This document shows positions 50,023 through 57,780 of a stretch of 64,000 nt of DNA, one piece after another. Where the stretch lies: positions 1,116,001 to 1,180,000 of the forward strand of contig NZ_CP083740.1 in assembly GCF_020150455.1 (NCBI RefSeq), read 5' to 3'. Positions within the stretch are counted from its first letter, which is position 1; the number at the start of each line of letters is the position of its first letter. Below the pieces are notes generated by a model that saw nothing but the letters and a program-made list of their open reading frames with translations, was not told where the DNA came from and ran no database searches. The DNA is from Bremerella sp. TYQ1. Lineage in GTDB: Bacteria > Planctomycetota > Planctomycetia > Pirellulales > Pirellulaceae. The translations under genes were made by a program, and so were the position numbers.

Positions 50023-50403
50023 AGCGAAATACCCTCCGTGAGAAACATTTTATCCTAACCCATTGGACGGCTTCATGATATTGGTGTTGTGATTGGAAGA
50101 ATACGGGCAATTCCGTAGATGTCCAGTCAGCTTGAATGCCCATGGGCCTATCTTTCAGCATACTAATGAGTTTGGTGCCGCAGGTGAATCCTCTTACGCT
50201 TGGTTCCGGCCAATCTCTTGGACCGAATGCCGCGGCGGAATGATAGAATCGTTGATTGACGAATCCCTCCTAAACCTGACGCACGAATAGCAGAATTCGC
50301 TGGTTTTCATCACGAGAGTTGTCACAGCTTCGCCCTACGCGTGTCTAAGTCCTAGGAATCACGTGCTCTTTCATCACCCCTTTGGACTACCGGAGCCAAG
50401 GCC
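50023..50403. other. 381-bp divergent region before the ECF sigma gene
   Basis: Between the pyruvate kinase homologue and the sigma factor. It contains the sigma promoter (50320-50346). An open frame at 50093-50290 would need a TTG start and has no family features, so it is not called. Confidence 0.5.
50320..50346 (+). promoter_or_regulatory. ECF-type promoter of the sigma factor gene
   Basis: TGTCACAG (50320-50327), 13 bp, GTGTCT (50341-50346). The same bipartite motif with the same 13-bp spacing stands before the downstream SnoaL-like gene. The sigma ATG is 58 nt further on. This resembles the TGTCACA/CGTC promoters known for some ECF sigma factors. Confidence 0.65.
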
Positions 50404-51288
50404 ATGTTGAATCCCTTTCGGGAGATTGCCCTGGACGATACCACCGACGTCGAGCTCGTTAACTCGGCCCAGCAGGGCGATCGCGCAGCGCTCGAAACGC
50501 TGGTTTTGCGGCATCAGGCATGGATCTACAACATTGCGGTTCGGATGGTTTTCGAGCCGCAAGATGCGGAAGAGGTGACCCAAGAGGTGTTCGTCAAGGT
50601 AATCACGAAGCTGAGCACTTTTAAAGGGGAAAGCAAGTTCCGCACTTGGTTGTATCGAATTGCTGCCAATCATGTGCTGAACATGAAACGCCGTCCAGCC
50701 GAGACCCACCGACTGACGTTTGCCGAGTATGGATCGGCAATCAACGGTATTTCCGATGCCGATCTGCCTGATCCACGAAGTATGCCGGTAGCACTACCGA
50801 TACTCGTTGAGGAAGCTAAAACAAGCTGCACGATGGGAATGCTGCTTTGCTTAGATCGCAAACAACGACTAGTCTTCACCCTGGGAGAAATACTTGGCGC
50901 GACCGATACGATCGGCGGCGAAGTTCTGGAAATGTCTCCCGCCAATTTTCGTCAATCGCTTGCGCGGGCACGTCGCGACCTGCACAACTTCCTGAACAAC
51001 CAATGCGGACTGGTAAACACCAGCAATCCCTGCCGCTGTCCGAAAAAGACGCGGGGCTTCATCGAACATGGCCATGTCGATCCCAATCGCTTGTTGTTCA
51101 CTTCTGATCACTTCGATCGGGTGCGCGATATGTCAGAGAAGACGGTTCGAGACATCGAAGATATCGTCGAACGGCAGCACACCGAGCTCTTTCAGGATCA
51201 TCCTTTTCTTCAGCCGACGCAGGAAATTGAATGGCTGCAGCGACTCTTAGAGCGGAAAGATATCCAGCGGACATTGCGGCTAAGCTGA
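50404..51288 (+). CDS. ECF-type RNA polymerase sigma factor with CxC C-terminal extension
   Basis: A 294-aa sigma factor, longer than a typical ECF sigma (about 180-200). Region 2 is at residues 15-85 (ALETLVLRHQAWIYNIAVRMV, DAEEVTQEVFVKVITKL, FRTWLYRIAANHVLN) and region 4 at about 140-195 (LLCLDRKQRLVFTLGEILG ... SPANFRQSLARARRDL). After region 4 comes an extra 95 residues starting with NPCRCPKKTRGFIEHGHVDP, possibly a metal-binding or regulatory part, in place of a separate anti-sigma factor, which is not seen nearby. ATG at 50404 has GGAG about 8 nt upstream. Its own promoter matches that of the gene that follows. Confidence 0.9.
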   Translation: MLNPFREIALDDTTDVELVNSAQQGDRAALETLVLRHQAWIYNIAVRMVFEPQDAEEVTQEVFVKVITKLSTFKGESKFRTWLYRIAANHVLNMKRRPAETHRLTFAEYGSAINGISDADLPDPRSMPVALPILVEEAKTSCTMGMLLCLDRKQRLVFTLGEILGATDTIGGEVLEMSPANFRQSLARARRDLHNFLNNQCGLVNTSNPCRCPKKTRGFIEHGHVDPNRLLFTSDHFDRVRDMSEKTVRDIEDIVERQHTELFQDHPFLQPTQEIEWLQRLLERKDIQRTLRLS

Positions 51289-51306
51289 AAGAATAATTGG
51301 AGAAGC

Positions 51307-51333
51307 TGTCACAGTCCGGTCCTTTGAGTGTCC
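51307..51333 (+). promoter_or_regulatory. ECF-type promoter of the SnoaL-like gene
   Basis: TGTCACAG (51307-51314), 13 bp, GTGTCC (51328-51333), the same arrangement as in front of the sigma gene. The ATG is 55 nt further on, nearly the same leader length as for the sigma gene. Confidence 0.65.
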
Positions 51334-51387
51334 ATGAGATTGAGGGACAAGCGTTCCTCAGTACAAACTTACTCGAAGGAGAAAACC

Positions 51388-51714
51388 ATGAGTCTCAATC
51401 TTCCCCAAGCAGTCACCAATTACTTCCAAGCGGATGAGTTGAATGGCGAGTCTGTGGCAAGATGCTTCACGGAAAGTGCCGTCGTGACAGACGAAGGAAA
51501 CACCTATCGAGGCCAGGCAGCAATCCGACAATGGAAAGACGACATCGCCGCAAAATACGACTACACCTGCGAACCGTTCAACAGCGTTCACGAGGATGGC
51601 AAAGTTGTTGTCACGTGTCGATTGACGGGGAACTTTCCCGGTAGCCCGGCCGATTTGAGGTTCCGCTTCGAGCTGGAAGGGGACCAAATCGCGACGTTAG
51701 AAATTGCTCCGTAA
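51388..51714 (+). CDS. SnoaL/NTF2-like small protein
   Basis: A 108-aa protein of the SnoaL-like/NTF2 fold. The start LPQAVTNYFQADELNGESVARCFTESAVVTDEG is typical, followed by TYRGQAAIRQWKDDI and several strands (VTCRLTGNF, LRFRFELEGDQIATLEIAP). Such proteins bind or isomerise small molecules. ATG at 51388 has AAGGAG 7 nt upstream; a longer frame back to 51328 starts inside the promoter. It is probably under control of the sigma factor encoded just upstream, since the two share a promoter motif. Confidence 0.85.
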   Translation: MSLNLPQAVTNYFQADELNGESVARCFTESAVVTDEGNTYRGQAAIRQWKDDIAAKYDYTCEPFNSVHEDGKVVVTCRLTGNFPGSPADLRFRFELEGDQIATLEIAP

Positions 51715-51755
51715 GCTGTTGAGCTTGAAATGCCTGAAGCTTACTCGTCAAAAGC

Positions 51756-51792
51756 AAGACGCGAAGGCAGTGATAAATATGCCTCGCGTCTT
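51756..51792. terminator. Hairpin between convergent SnoaL-like and sulfatase genes
   Basis: AAGACGCG-A-AGGCA (51756-51769) pairs with TGCCT-CGCGTCTT (51780-51792), 13 bp with one bulged A and a 10-nt loop. On the minus strand it is followed by GCTTTTGA. It probably ends transcripts from both sides. Confidence 0.6.
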
Positions 51793-51831
51793 CATGGTTG
51801 AAACACTGCTTATGACAATGGGCCGCGCCGT

Positions 51832-53319
51832 TTAGCGGATCTTTTCGTCCGGCAACTCTTGGCCGATCCCTTGATCGATGGGCATCTTGTCCGTCTTGGG
51901 AGTCAGCCCGACATTCGCCATTTCCTGGTCCAGTTCTTTGCGAAGCGACTGAACCAAATCAGCATGCTTTGCATCGGCAGCGAGATTCTTCGTTTCTTTG
52001 GGATCGTTCTGCAAGTCGTACAACTCGGCCATGTGACGATCAGGGGAACCATCGCCATGTGGGTATCGGATGTACTTCCAACGATCGGTACGCAAAGCTC
52101 GAACGTTCGGCGTGTAAGGAAATTGCTTCTCGTAATCGTAGTAATAGATCCACGATGTTCGCCAATCGTCATCGCTGCCGTCGGCCAGCTTTGCCCAGGA
52201 TGCTCCATGAATATTCTCGATCGGCTTTCCACCAGCGAGTTCAATCAGCGTCGGAGCCATATCGACGGTTAACACTTGTTGGTCAAGCGTCTTGCCTTTG
52301 CCAAGTTCAGGGTAGCGAACGATCAAGGGAACGCGGATGCTCATCTCGTGGGCCGTCCGCTTGTCGACCATGCCATGTTCGCCTTCCAACAGGCCGTTAT
52401 CTCCCATGAAGACAATGACCGTGTTGTCCAGTTCGCCCGACTTTTCCAGCCAATCGTAAAGACGGCCCATGCTGTCGTCGACGCTGAGGATCGTTCCCCA
52501 GTAGGCGTGAACCATATCCTCGAACGCTTTTACACCTTCGGGGCTGTCGTCGGGAAAGTCTTTACGCCAATCGAAAAGCGGACCATAGATCCCGTGCCAG
52601 GTACTAAGCCGCTGTTTGATCCATTTTGGCTTGTCCTCCAGATCGAATGCCGTTTTGGGATACTCGACTTGGACATCGTCGAACGCGTGCTCGTACTTCG
52701 GTTCTGGAAAATAGAAACTGTGGGGAGCCTTCTGCCCAATCATCAAACACCATGGTTTGTCGCCGTGGTCTTTCTCTAGCCAGTCGATTGCCATATTGGT
52801 GACAACGTGCGTGTAATAACCTTCGACAACTTTCGCCCCTTGTCCATTGATATTGAAGGCGGTGTCGAAGTATTTTCCTTGTCCCTTATGGGTGACAAAC
52901 CAATCAAAACCGGGGCGTGGCTCGTCGTTGTCTTCGCCCATGTGGTACTTGCCGATGTAAGCGGTCTCGTACCCGGCGTCTTGCAATCGCTTGGGGAAAG
53001 TTGCCGTTTCGGTCGGGAACTCGGTAAAGTTATTGGTGACACCGTGCGCGTGGGCGTACAGTCCCGTCAGAATCGAGGCCCGGCTCGGCGAGCAAAGCGA
53101 GGTGGTACAGAATGAGTTCCGAAACAAAAGCCCTTCGTTCGCTAGACGATCGATGTTGGGCGTTTTCACATGCTCGCTGCCCAGACATCCCACAGCATCT
53201 GGCCGCAGATCATCGCACAGAACGAACAAGATATTAGGCTTTTTCGGAGCGTCCGCAGCCATCAATGCTGGGGCAAACGCAAGAATCATCAACAGGCAAA
53301 GAAGTCGCCGCAAAATCAT
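51832..53319 (-). CDS. Secreted type-I sulfatase
   Basis: A 495-aa exported sulfatase of the formylglycine-dependent family. A signal peptide ([16 protein letters not shown]) is followed by the metal-binding start [19 protein letters not shown]. Cys76 of [12 protein letters not shown] (CxPxR) is the residue that would be converted to formylglycine, with the later metal-binding block [19 protein letters not shown]. The C-terminal part ([16 protein letters not shown]) is as in iduronate-2-sulfatase-like enzymes. ATG at 53319 is chosen because it starts the signal peptide; an earlier in-frame ATG at 53391 would add 24 residues. Substrate is probably a sulfated polysaccharide. Confidence 0.94.
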   Translation of the reverse strand: MILRRLLCLLMILAFAPALMAADAPKKPNILFVLCDDLRPDAVGCLGSEHVKTPNIDRLANEGLLFRNSFCTTSLCSPSRASILTGLYAHAHGVTNNFTEFPTETATFPKRLQDAGYETAYIGKYHMGEDNDEPRPGFDWFVTHKGQGKYFDTAFNINGQGAKVVEGYYTHVVTNMAIDWLEKDHGDKPWCLMIGQKAPHSFYFPEPKYEHAFDDVQVEYPKTAFDLEDKPKWIKQRLSTWHGIYGPLFDWRKDFPDDSPEGVKAFEDMVHAYWGTILSVDDSMGRLYDWLEKSGELDNTVIVFMGDNGLLEGEHGMVDKRTAHEMSIRVPLIVRYPELGKGKTLDQQVLTVDMAPTLIELAGGKPIENIHGASWAKLADGSDDDWRTSWIYYYDYEKQFPYTPNVRALRTDRWKYIRYPHGDGSPDRHMAELYDLQNDPKETKNLAADAKHADLVQSLRKELDQEMANVGLTPKTDKMPIDQGIGQELPDEKIR

Positions 53320-53473
53320 GGGGATGATGTCCTCGGTCGAAGGGGGAGTGCAGGGGGCGAGCCAAAGAATCATTGGCCGGATGTTACCCACTAATTTGCG
53401 TCATAGAAGACGCAATTTCCAGCCTGGAAGAAGTAAACCCAGCCAAATCGACCGAGAAACCGAGCAATAAGAG

Positions 53474-53560
53474 CGGAAGGCATGGGATTTGAACCCACAT
53501 GACCCATAAGGTCGCACGGTTTAGCAAACCGGCCCGACGAACCGTATTCGGCTACCTTCC
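53474..53560 (-). tRNA. tRNA-Ser(GCT)
   Basis: 87 nt. Acceptor GGAAGGT/GCCTTCC closed by a T-G pair, anticodon loop TTGCTAA (anticodon GCT), long variable arm as required for serine, and T-loop TTCAAAT. No CCA encoded; discriminator G. One mismatch in the anticodon stem. Last in the minus-strand array. Confidence 0.85.
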
Positions 53561-53577
53561 ATTGAAAGGAATTTCAG

Positions 53578-53653
53578 TGACCAAGGTGGGAGTCGAACCC
53601 ACAAATTCACCACGTTCTCACCGTGGCCGCTTTTCCGATTTGCGTACCTGATC
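53578..53653 (-). tRNA. tRNA-like gene, anticodon GAG with short variable arm
   Basis: 76 nt. Acceptor GATCAGG/CTTGGTC (two G-T pairs), D stem CGC/GCG, anticodon stem CCACG/CGTGG with loop GTGAGAA, so the anticodon is GAG (codon CUC, leucine). T arm GTGGG/CCCAC with TTCGACT. The variable region is only 7 nt, whereas bacterial leucine tRNAs have a long arm. Discriminator A, no CCA encoded. Confidence 0.7.
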
Positions 53654-53686
53654 GTCGATCGTCTTTACTTGTCTCGCTCAAGCAAG

Positions 53687-53761
53687 TGGCCCAGGCGGGA
53701 TTCGAACCCGCAACGTCCCCGAAGTTTAAGTTCGAGCGGTCAACCAAATAGCCACTGAGCC
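53687..53761 (-). tRNA. tRNA-like gene, anticodon TAA with short variable arm
   Basis: 75 nt. Acceptor GGCTCAG/CTGGGCC, T arm GCGGG/CCCGC with TTCGAAT. The anticodon loop CTTAAAC gives TAA (codon UUA, leucine), in a stem TCGAA/TTCGG closed by a T-G pair. The variable region is 7 nt, not the long arm of leucine tRNAs. The D stem forms only about two pairs. Discriminator A. Confidence 0.68.
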
Positions 53762-53771
53762 ATGCGTGGAG

Positions 53772-53845
53772 TAGCTCGAGTGGGACTCGAACCCACAGCA
53801 TCCCTGGTTCTGAGCCAAGGTGGTCTGCCAATTGCCTACCGAGCT
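53772..53845 (-). tRNA. tRNA-like gene, anticodon CAG with short variable arm
   Basis: 74 nt. Acceptor AGCTCGG/TCGAGCT, T arm GTGGG/CCCAC with TTCGAGT. The anticodon loop CTCAGAA gives CAG (codon CUG, leucine) in a stem CTTGG/CCAGG. The variable region is about 6 nt and the D stem is poor (only one or two pairs). Discriminator A. Confidence 0.68.
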
Positions 53846-53855
53846 AGTGTTTGAG

Positions 53856-53941
53856 CGGAAGCCGTGGGACTCGAACCCACAAGCAGCGTTAAACCGCCAA
53901 CTGTTTTCAAGACAGTCTCCTCATCCAGCCGGATGACTTCC
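53856..53941 (-). tRNA. tRNA-Ser(TGA)
   Basis: 86 nt. Acceptor GGAAGTC/GGCTTCC, anticodon stem ACTGT/ACAGT with loop CTTGAAA (anticodon TGA), long variable arm of about 19 nt, T arm GTGGG/CCCAC with TTCGAGT. Canonical serine architecture; discriminator G. Confidence 0.88.
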
Positions 53942-53947
53942 ATTGAG

Positions 53948-54020
53948 TGACCCGTGTGGGAGTCGAACCCTACCTGCCCAGCTTGAAAGACTGGTGACCT
54001 CACCCGAAGTCGAACGGGCC
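53948..54020 (-). tRNA. tRNA-Glu(TTC)-like, with two T-stem mismatches
   Basis: 73 nt. Acceptor GGCCCGT/ACGGGTC, D stem GAC/GTC, anticodon stem CCAGT/GCTGG with loop CTTTCAA (anticodon TTC). The T stem pairs TAGGG with CCCAC, leaving T-C and A-A mismatches at its base. Discriminator A. Confidence 0.68.
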
Positions 54021-54064
54021 AAAGCAATTGGTTTCGCATTAAGCAAACCATGCCTGGCAATCAG

Positions 54065-54136
54065 TGGACTGAGAGGCGCTCGAATCCTCGTCTGCGGTTC
54101 TTCAAACCGCCGCTAAACCATCTCAGCTATCAGTCC
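54065..54136 (-). tRNA. tRNA-Phe(GAA)-like, with A-G replacing G53-C61
   Basis: 72 nt. Perfect acceptor GGACTGA/TCAGTCC, D stem GCT/AGC, anticodon stem GCGGT/ACCGC with loop TTGAAGA (anticodon GAA). The T stem is GAGGA/GCCTC, so the normally invariant G53-C61 pair is A-G. Discriminator A. First gene of the array in transcription order. Confidence 0.72.
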
Positions 54137-54710
54137 CAAGTTGGATCAAGACACAAAAAAAGCCCGGATGCGTTGCAACTCCGGGCCTTGGTGAAAGATC
54201 GATTTCCCATCCAGGAGCTAGAACGCAAATGCCTCTCGCGAAAAACCAAGGCACCGCGATGAAGTACAGCTCGATTCTTCTAAAAGAGTTGAAAACGAAT
54301 TGAGGTGACTAAGCGTCATTGATTTCAATTTCCGTTGCGAACTTGACTGGTGATTCCCCACGGAATCGATCCCTTACCGACATAGACGAACGTGTCGAGA
54401 ATAGGTTCGCCCAATTCAAGCAAAAAAAAGCGGACTCGGGTTTCGATCACCTGACGGCGAAAACACGCCGGTTTTGTCACACATTATTTCAAATGCATCG
54501 TTAATCGACCGTATTTCAGTGAATTGAAATTGCGACTACTTCGGCAACGATTAAAGCAGTCGCGGACTCTTGCCTGGGCTATTTGCAGTCCGCAATGGAA
54601 CTCAAAAGCTTTACGCCGCAACTCATTAGATGAGATCCATTTCTGTGCCAGAATAGGGGAATCCTGCCGCAGAAAATCGATCGCCCCAGTTGTGACTTCG
54701 GAGATACGAC
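54137..54710. other. 574-bp region between the tRNA array and the GH2 gene
   Basis: Apart from the hairpin at 54153-54190 no gene was recognised. A + strand hairpin CGGCG AAAACA CGCCG near 54454-54470 is followed by a short T-run. The tRNA array promoter must lie in or before the hairpin region on the minus strand. Confidence 0.4.
54153..54190 (-). terminator. Minus-strand terminator-like hairpin just before the tRNA array
   Basis: On the minus strand AAGGCCCGGA...TCCGGGC followed by seven T. It lies only about 17 nt before the first tRNA (54136), so it either ends an unrecognised upstream RNA or acts as an attenuator in the array leader. Confidence 0.6.
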
Positions 54711-57011
54711 ATGACCCCAAACTTCTCTTCACGCAGCCAACTGTTTAGCTGGCTTACCACATGTGCCGTGATGCTTTTTCCTATGGCTGTTCAATCCGCT
54801 GAACCTGATCCTAATGCGATAGATGGCCCCTGGAATTACACGGTTGTTCCTCCAAAAGATGGCTGGCAGAATCCGCAGTTCGATACGACGAACTGGGAAA
54901 CGGGATATGGCGGTTTCGGCACGCGGGGAACGCCCAAGTCGCGTGTGGCGACCGTTTGGGATTCGACCGATATCTGGCTTCGCCGCACGTACGACTTGGA
55001 ATCGATTCCTGAGAAGCCAGCTCTTCTAATTCACCATGACGAAGACACGGAAGTTTATCTCAATGGAAAACAGGTCGCCACATTCACTAAGTGGTCGGTC
55101 GATTACAACGTGTTTCCGCTGACAGCAGAAGGAGTCGAAGCGTTGAAAGTGGGAACCAACGTGCTTGCAGCACATACCCGGCAAGACACAGGCGGCCAGT
55201 ACATTGACATTCATTTGATCGATGCCAACGACGTTCCTGAACTTCCTCCGGCACGAATCCCTGAAAAGCCCTACCAGTCCGATCTCATCACCGAATGGGG
55301 ATCGAAGGTCCGCGAAGACAATGTTTGGCAAGAGTATCCGCGTCCTCAAATGACGCGTGACAACTGGGATAATTTGAACGGGCTATGGAACTACGCGATC
55401 ACATCTGAGAACCAGGATAACATTCCGGAACAGTGGAACGGCAAAATCCTGGTTCCCTTCGCAATTGAATCGAAGTTGTCAGGCGTTCAACGCAATTTAC
55501 GTCCGACCGAAGCGTTGTGGTACCACCGCAGTGTCGAACTTCAACCGACAGAAGAAGAACGCACGCTATTGAATTTCGAGGCGGTCGACTACGCTTGTCG
55601 CGTTTACGTCAACGGTATCGAAGTGGGTAGCCATGTCGGCGGCAGCACGCCGTTTTCAATCGACGTTACCAAAGCGGCTAAGTCTGGATTGAACGATATC
55701 GTCGTCCGTGTCGAAGATAAAACCGGCGGCTGGCAGCTTCGTGGTAAGCAGACACTGACGCCTGAAGGAATTTGGTATACGCAAGTATCCGGCATCTGGC
55801 AAACGGTTTGGGTGGAACAAGTTCCAGCGACATACGTTTCGGATGTTAAGATCTTGACCGATCCGGACACTGGTCGAATTCAAGTGTTTCCTACCGTGGA
55901 AGGCAACGGAGCCAAAAAGGTTTCACTTAAAGCGACCGTGTACGACAACGGCAATCCCGTGGTGGACGTGACTTCGGCTGACGAGTCGCTAGTGATGGAA
56001 ATTCCCAACGCCAAGCTATGGTCCCCTAGCCAGCCGCATTTGTACGACATCAGCGTTGCCGTTCTGGATGCTGAAGGAAACGTTGTTGATATGGTCGGAA
56101 CCTATACCGGGATCCGATCTGTCGGAACAATGCGCGACCGGGACGGCCATCTTCGGTTTACGCTCAATGGGCAACCGATCTTCCATTGGGGCCCGCTCGA
56201 CCAAGGTTGGTGGCCAGATGGCCTTCTGACTCCGCCATCGGATGAAGCGATGCTGTTTGACATCGAGTATCTGCAAGCGGCGGGCTTCAACATGATCCGC
56301 AAACATATCAAAGTCGAGCCCCGCCGATACTATTATCACTGCGATCGCCTCGGCATGATGGTTTGGCAAGATCAAGTCAGCGGCGGCAAAAGTCCTCCCT
56401 GGACTCGCATGCGTCCTAACCCCACGGATGCCGATTGGACGGACGAAGCACACACGCAATATCTCAACGAATTCGACGAGATGATCGATACGCTGGATAG
56501 TCATCCTAGCATTGTCGTTTGGGTTCCATTCAATGAAGCCTGGGGACAGCATCGTACGGTCTCCACAGGGGAATGGACGTTAAAGCGAGATCCGACGCGA
56601 CTGGTCAACATTGCTAGTGGTGGGAACTATTGGCCGGTGGGTCACGTTGCCGATCAGCACAGCTATCCTCATCCAAGCTTTCCACTAGAACAAAAGCGGT
56701 TGGACGACATGGTGAAAGTTGTCGGCGAATTCGGTGGTCATGGTTGGCCAGTCGATGGGCATCTGTGGAAGAAGACCAAGGCCAACTGGGGATACGGCGG
56801 CTTGCCACGTTCGGTGAAAGAATATCAGGCTCGCTACCAGGAATCGATCGATATCTTGGAAGACCTGAAGACGAAAGGAATCGCAGGCGCCGTCTATACG
56901 CAGACAACCGACGTGGAAAGCGAGATTAACGGGCTGATGACGTACGATCGGAAGGTAATTAAGATTCCCGCCGAGGAATTGCGAACGATTCACGCTCCGC
57001 TATTGCCATAG
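54711..57011 (+). CDS. Glycoside hydrolase family 2 protein (beta-galactosidase-like)
   Basis: A 766-aa exported enzyme. A signal peptide (LTTCAVMLFPMAVQSA) precedes an extra N-terminal beta-sandwich (about residues 25-160, PWNYTVVPPKDGW, LIHHDEDTEVYLNGKQV). The GH2 sandwich (ILVPFAIESKLSGV, EVGSHVGGSTPFSID), Ig-like and TIM-barrel domains follow. Glu609 in WVPFNEAWGQH is the probable acid/base and Glu673 in VVGEFGGHG the nucleophile. Substrate could be a beta-galactoside, glucuronide or mannoside. ATG at 54711; it stands alone with its own terminator. Confidence 0.92.
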   Translation: MTPNFSSRSQLFSWLTTCAVMLFPMAVQSAEPDPNAIDGPWNYTVVPPKDGWQNPQFDTTNWETGYGGFGTRGTPKSRVATVWDSTDIWLRRTYDLESIPEKPALLIHHDEDTEVYLNGKQVATFTKWSVDYNVFPLTAEGVEALKVGTNVLAAHTRQDTGGQYIDIHLIDANDVPELPPARIPEKPYQSDLITEWGSKVREDNVWQEYPRPQMTRDNWDNLNGLWNYAITSENQDNIPEQWNGKILVPFAIESKLSGVQRNLRPTEALWYHRSVELQPTEEERTLLNFEAVDYACRVYVNGIEVGSHVGGSTPFSIDVTKAAKSGLNDIVVRVEDKTGGWQLRGKQTLTPEGIWYTQVSGIWQTVWVEQVPATYVSDVKILTDPDTGRIQVFPTVEGNGAKKVSLKATVYDNGNPVVDVTSADESLVMEIPNAKLWSPSQPHLYDISVAVLDAEGNVVDMVGTYTGIRSVGTMRDRDGHLRFTLNGQPIFHWGPLDQGWWPDGLLTPPSDEAMLFDIEYLQAAGFNMIRKHIKVEPRRYYYHCDRLGMMVWQDQVSGGKSPPWTRMRPNPTDADWTDEAHTQYLNEFDEMIDTLDSHPSIVVWVPFNEAWGQHRTVSTGEWTLKRDPTRLVNIASGGNYWPVGHVADQHSYPHPSFPLEQKRLDDMVKVVGEFGGHGWPVDGHLWKKTKANWGYGGLPRSVKEYQARYQESIDILEDLKTKGIAGAVYTQTTDVESEINGLMTYDRKVIKIPAEELRTIHAPLLP

Positions 57012-57042
57012 CACGAGACGAACGTCCAATACGATAAGATCT

Positions 57043-57080
57043 ACTCCGAGGTCGCTTGATGGCGGTCTCGGAGTTTTTTT
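57043..57080 (+). terminator. Terminator of the GH2 gene
   Basis: ACTCCGAG (57043-57050) pairs with CTCGGAGT (57067-57074) and is followed by seven T. Confidence 0.85.
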
Positions 57081-57777
57081 AGGTGACGTCCGATTCCTGT
57101 TTCTTAGCACTGCGGGCGCTCTTTTCCAATCGCTCGCTTACCCAAAGAGCTGCCCCGGCAATCAAAACGGATACGACGATGACACTCGTTGCGTTTTCGA
57201 CCCCGCCAGGCGTCTCCATCTGATCGTAGACGTACAGAGGGACTGTTTGCGTTTTGCCTGGAATGTTTCCAGAGATCATGATTGTGGCTCCGAATTCTCC
57301 GAAGCCCCGCGCGAAAGCAAGAATGCACCCAGCGATAATGCCTGAACGCGCCAGCGGAACGGTAACCGTCCAAAATGCATCCCAGGGAGTTGCTCCGAGC
57401 GTTTGGGCAGCCATTTCCAAAGTTGGATCGACCGAAGAGATCCCTAGCCGGATCGATCGCACCATAAGCGGAAACGCGACGACGGCCGCTGCAACGGCTG
57501 CACCTTTCCAATCAAAGATGATTGAAATACCAAAGACAGATTCGAGAAACATGCCGAGGTATCCCTGCCGGCCAAAACCAACCAACAGAAGATAACCAGT
57601 GATCACCGGCGGAAGGACCAACGGCAGATTGATGAGCGTTTCGACAATCGTTTTGCCCCAGAACTCTCGACGTGCCAACAGCCACCCGCACGCTAGGCCC
57701 GGAGGGAGGCCCAGGATGACACTGATCACAGACACCTTTAAGCTCAAGAGAATCGCAGCGATTTGATCCGCATTCAC
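57079..57777 (-). CDS. modB: Molybdate ABC transporter permease ModB
   Basis: A 232-aa permease of the molybdate importer with about five helices. It begins LLSLKVSVISVILGLPPGLACGWLLAR and has the ModB signature LINLPLVLPPVITGYLLL. The EAA loop EMAAQTLGATPWDAFWTVTVPLA (about residues 130-150) contacts the ATPase. Start GTG at 57777, with AAGGA 9 nt before it inside the end of modA; 3 nt separate the genes. The ATPase ModC is not in the window, so it must be encoded elsewhere or by a later gene outside this stretch. Confidence 0.93.
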   Translation of the reverse strand: MNADQIAAILLSLKVSVISVILGLPPGLACGWLLARREFWGKTIVETLINLPLVLPPVITGYLLLVGFGRQGYLGMFLESVFGISIIFDWKGAAVAAAVVAFPLMVRSIRLGISSVDPTLEMAAQTLGATPWDAFWTVTVPLARSGIIAGCILAFARGFGEFGATIMISGNIPGKTQTVPLYVYDQMETPGGVENATSVIVVSVLIAGAALWVSERLEKSARSAKKQESDVT

Positions 57778-57780
57778 AAG

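Noticed and set aside
50093..50290. Open frame of 65 codons upstream of the ECF sigma gene
   Set aside because: Needs a TTG start, has no ribosome-binding site and ends before the sigma promoter; no supporting evidence.
54472..54503. TTGTCACA upstream of the GH2 gene as a third ECF promoter
   Set aside because: The downstream half (GTGTC at 13 bp) is absent; only the first half matches, which is expected by chance.
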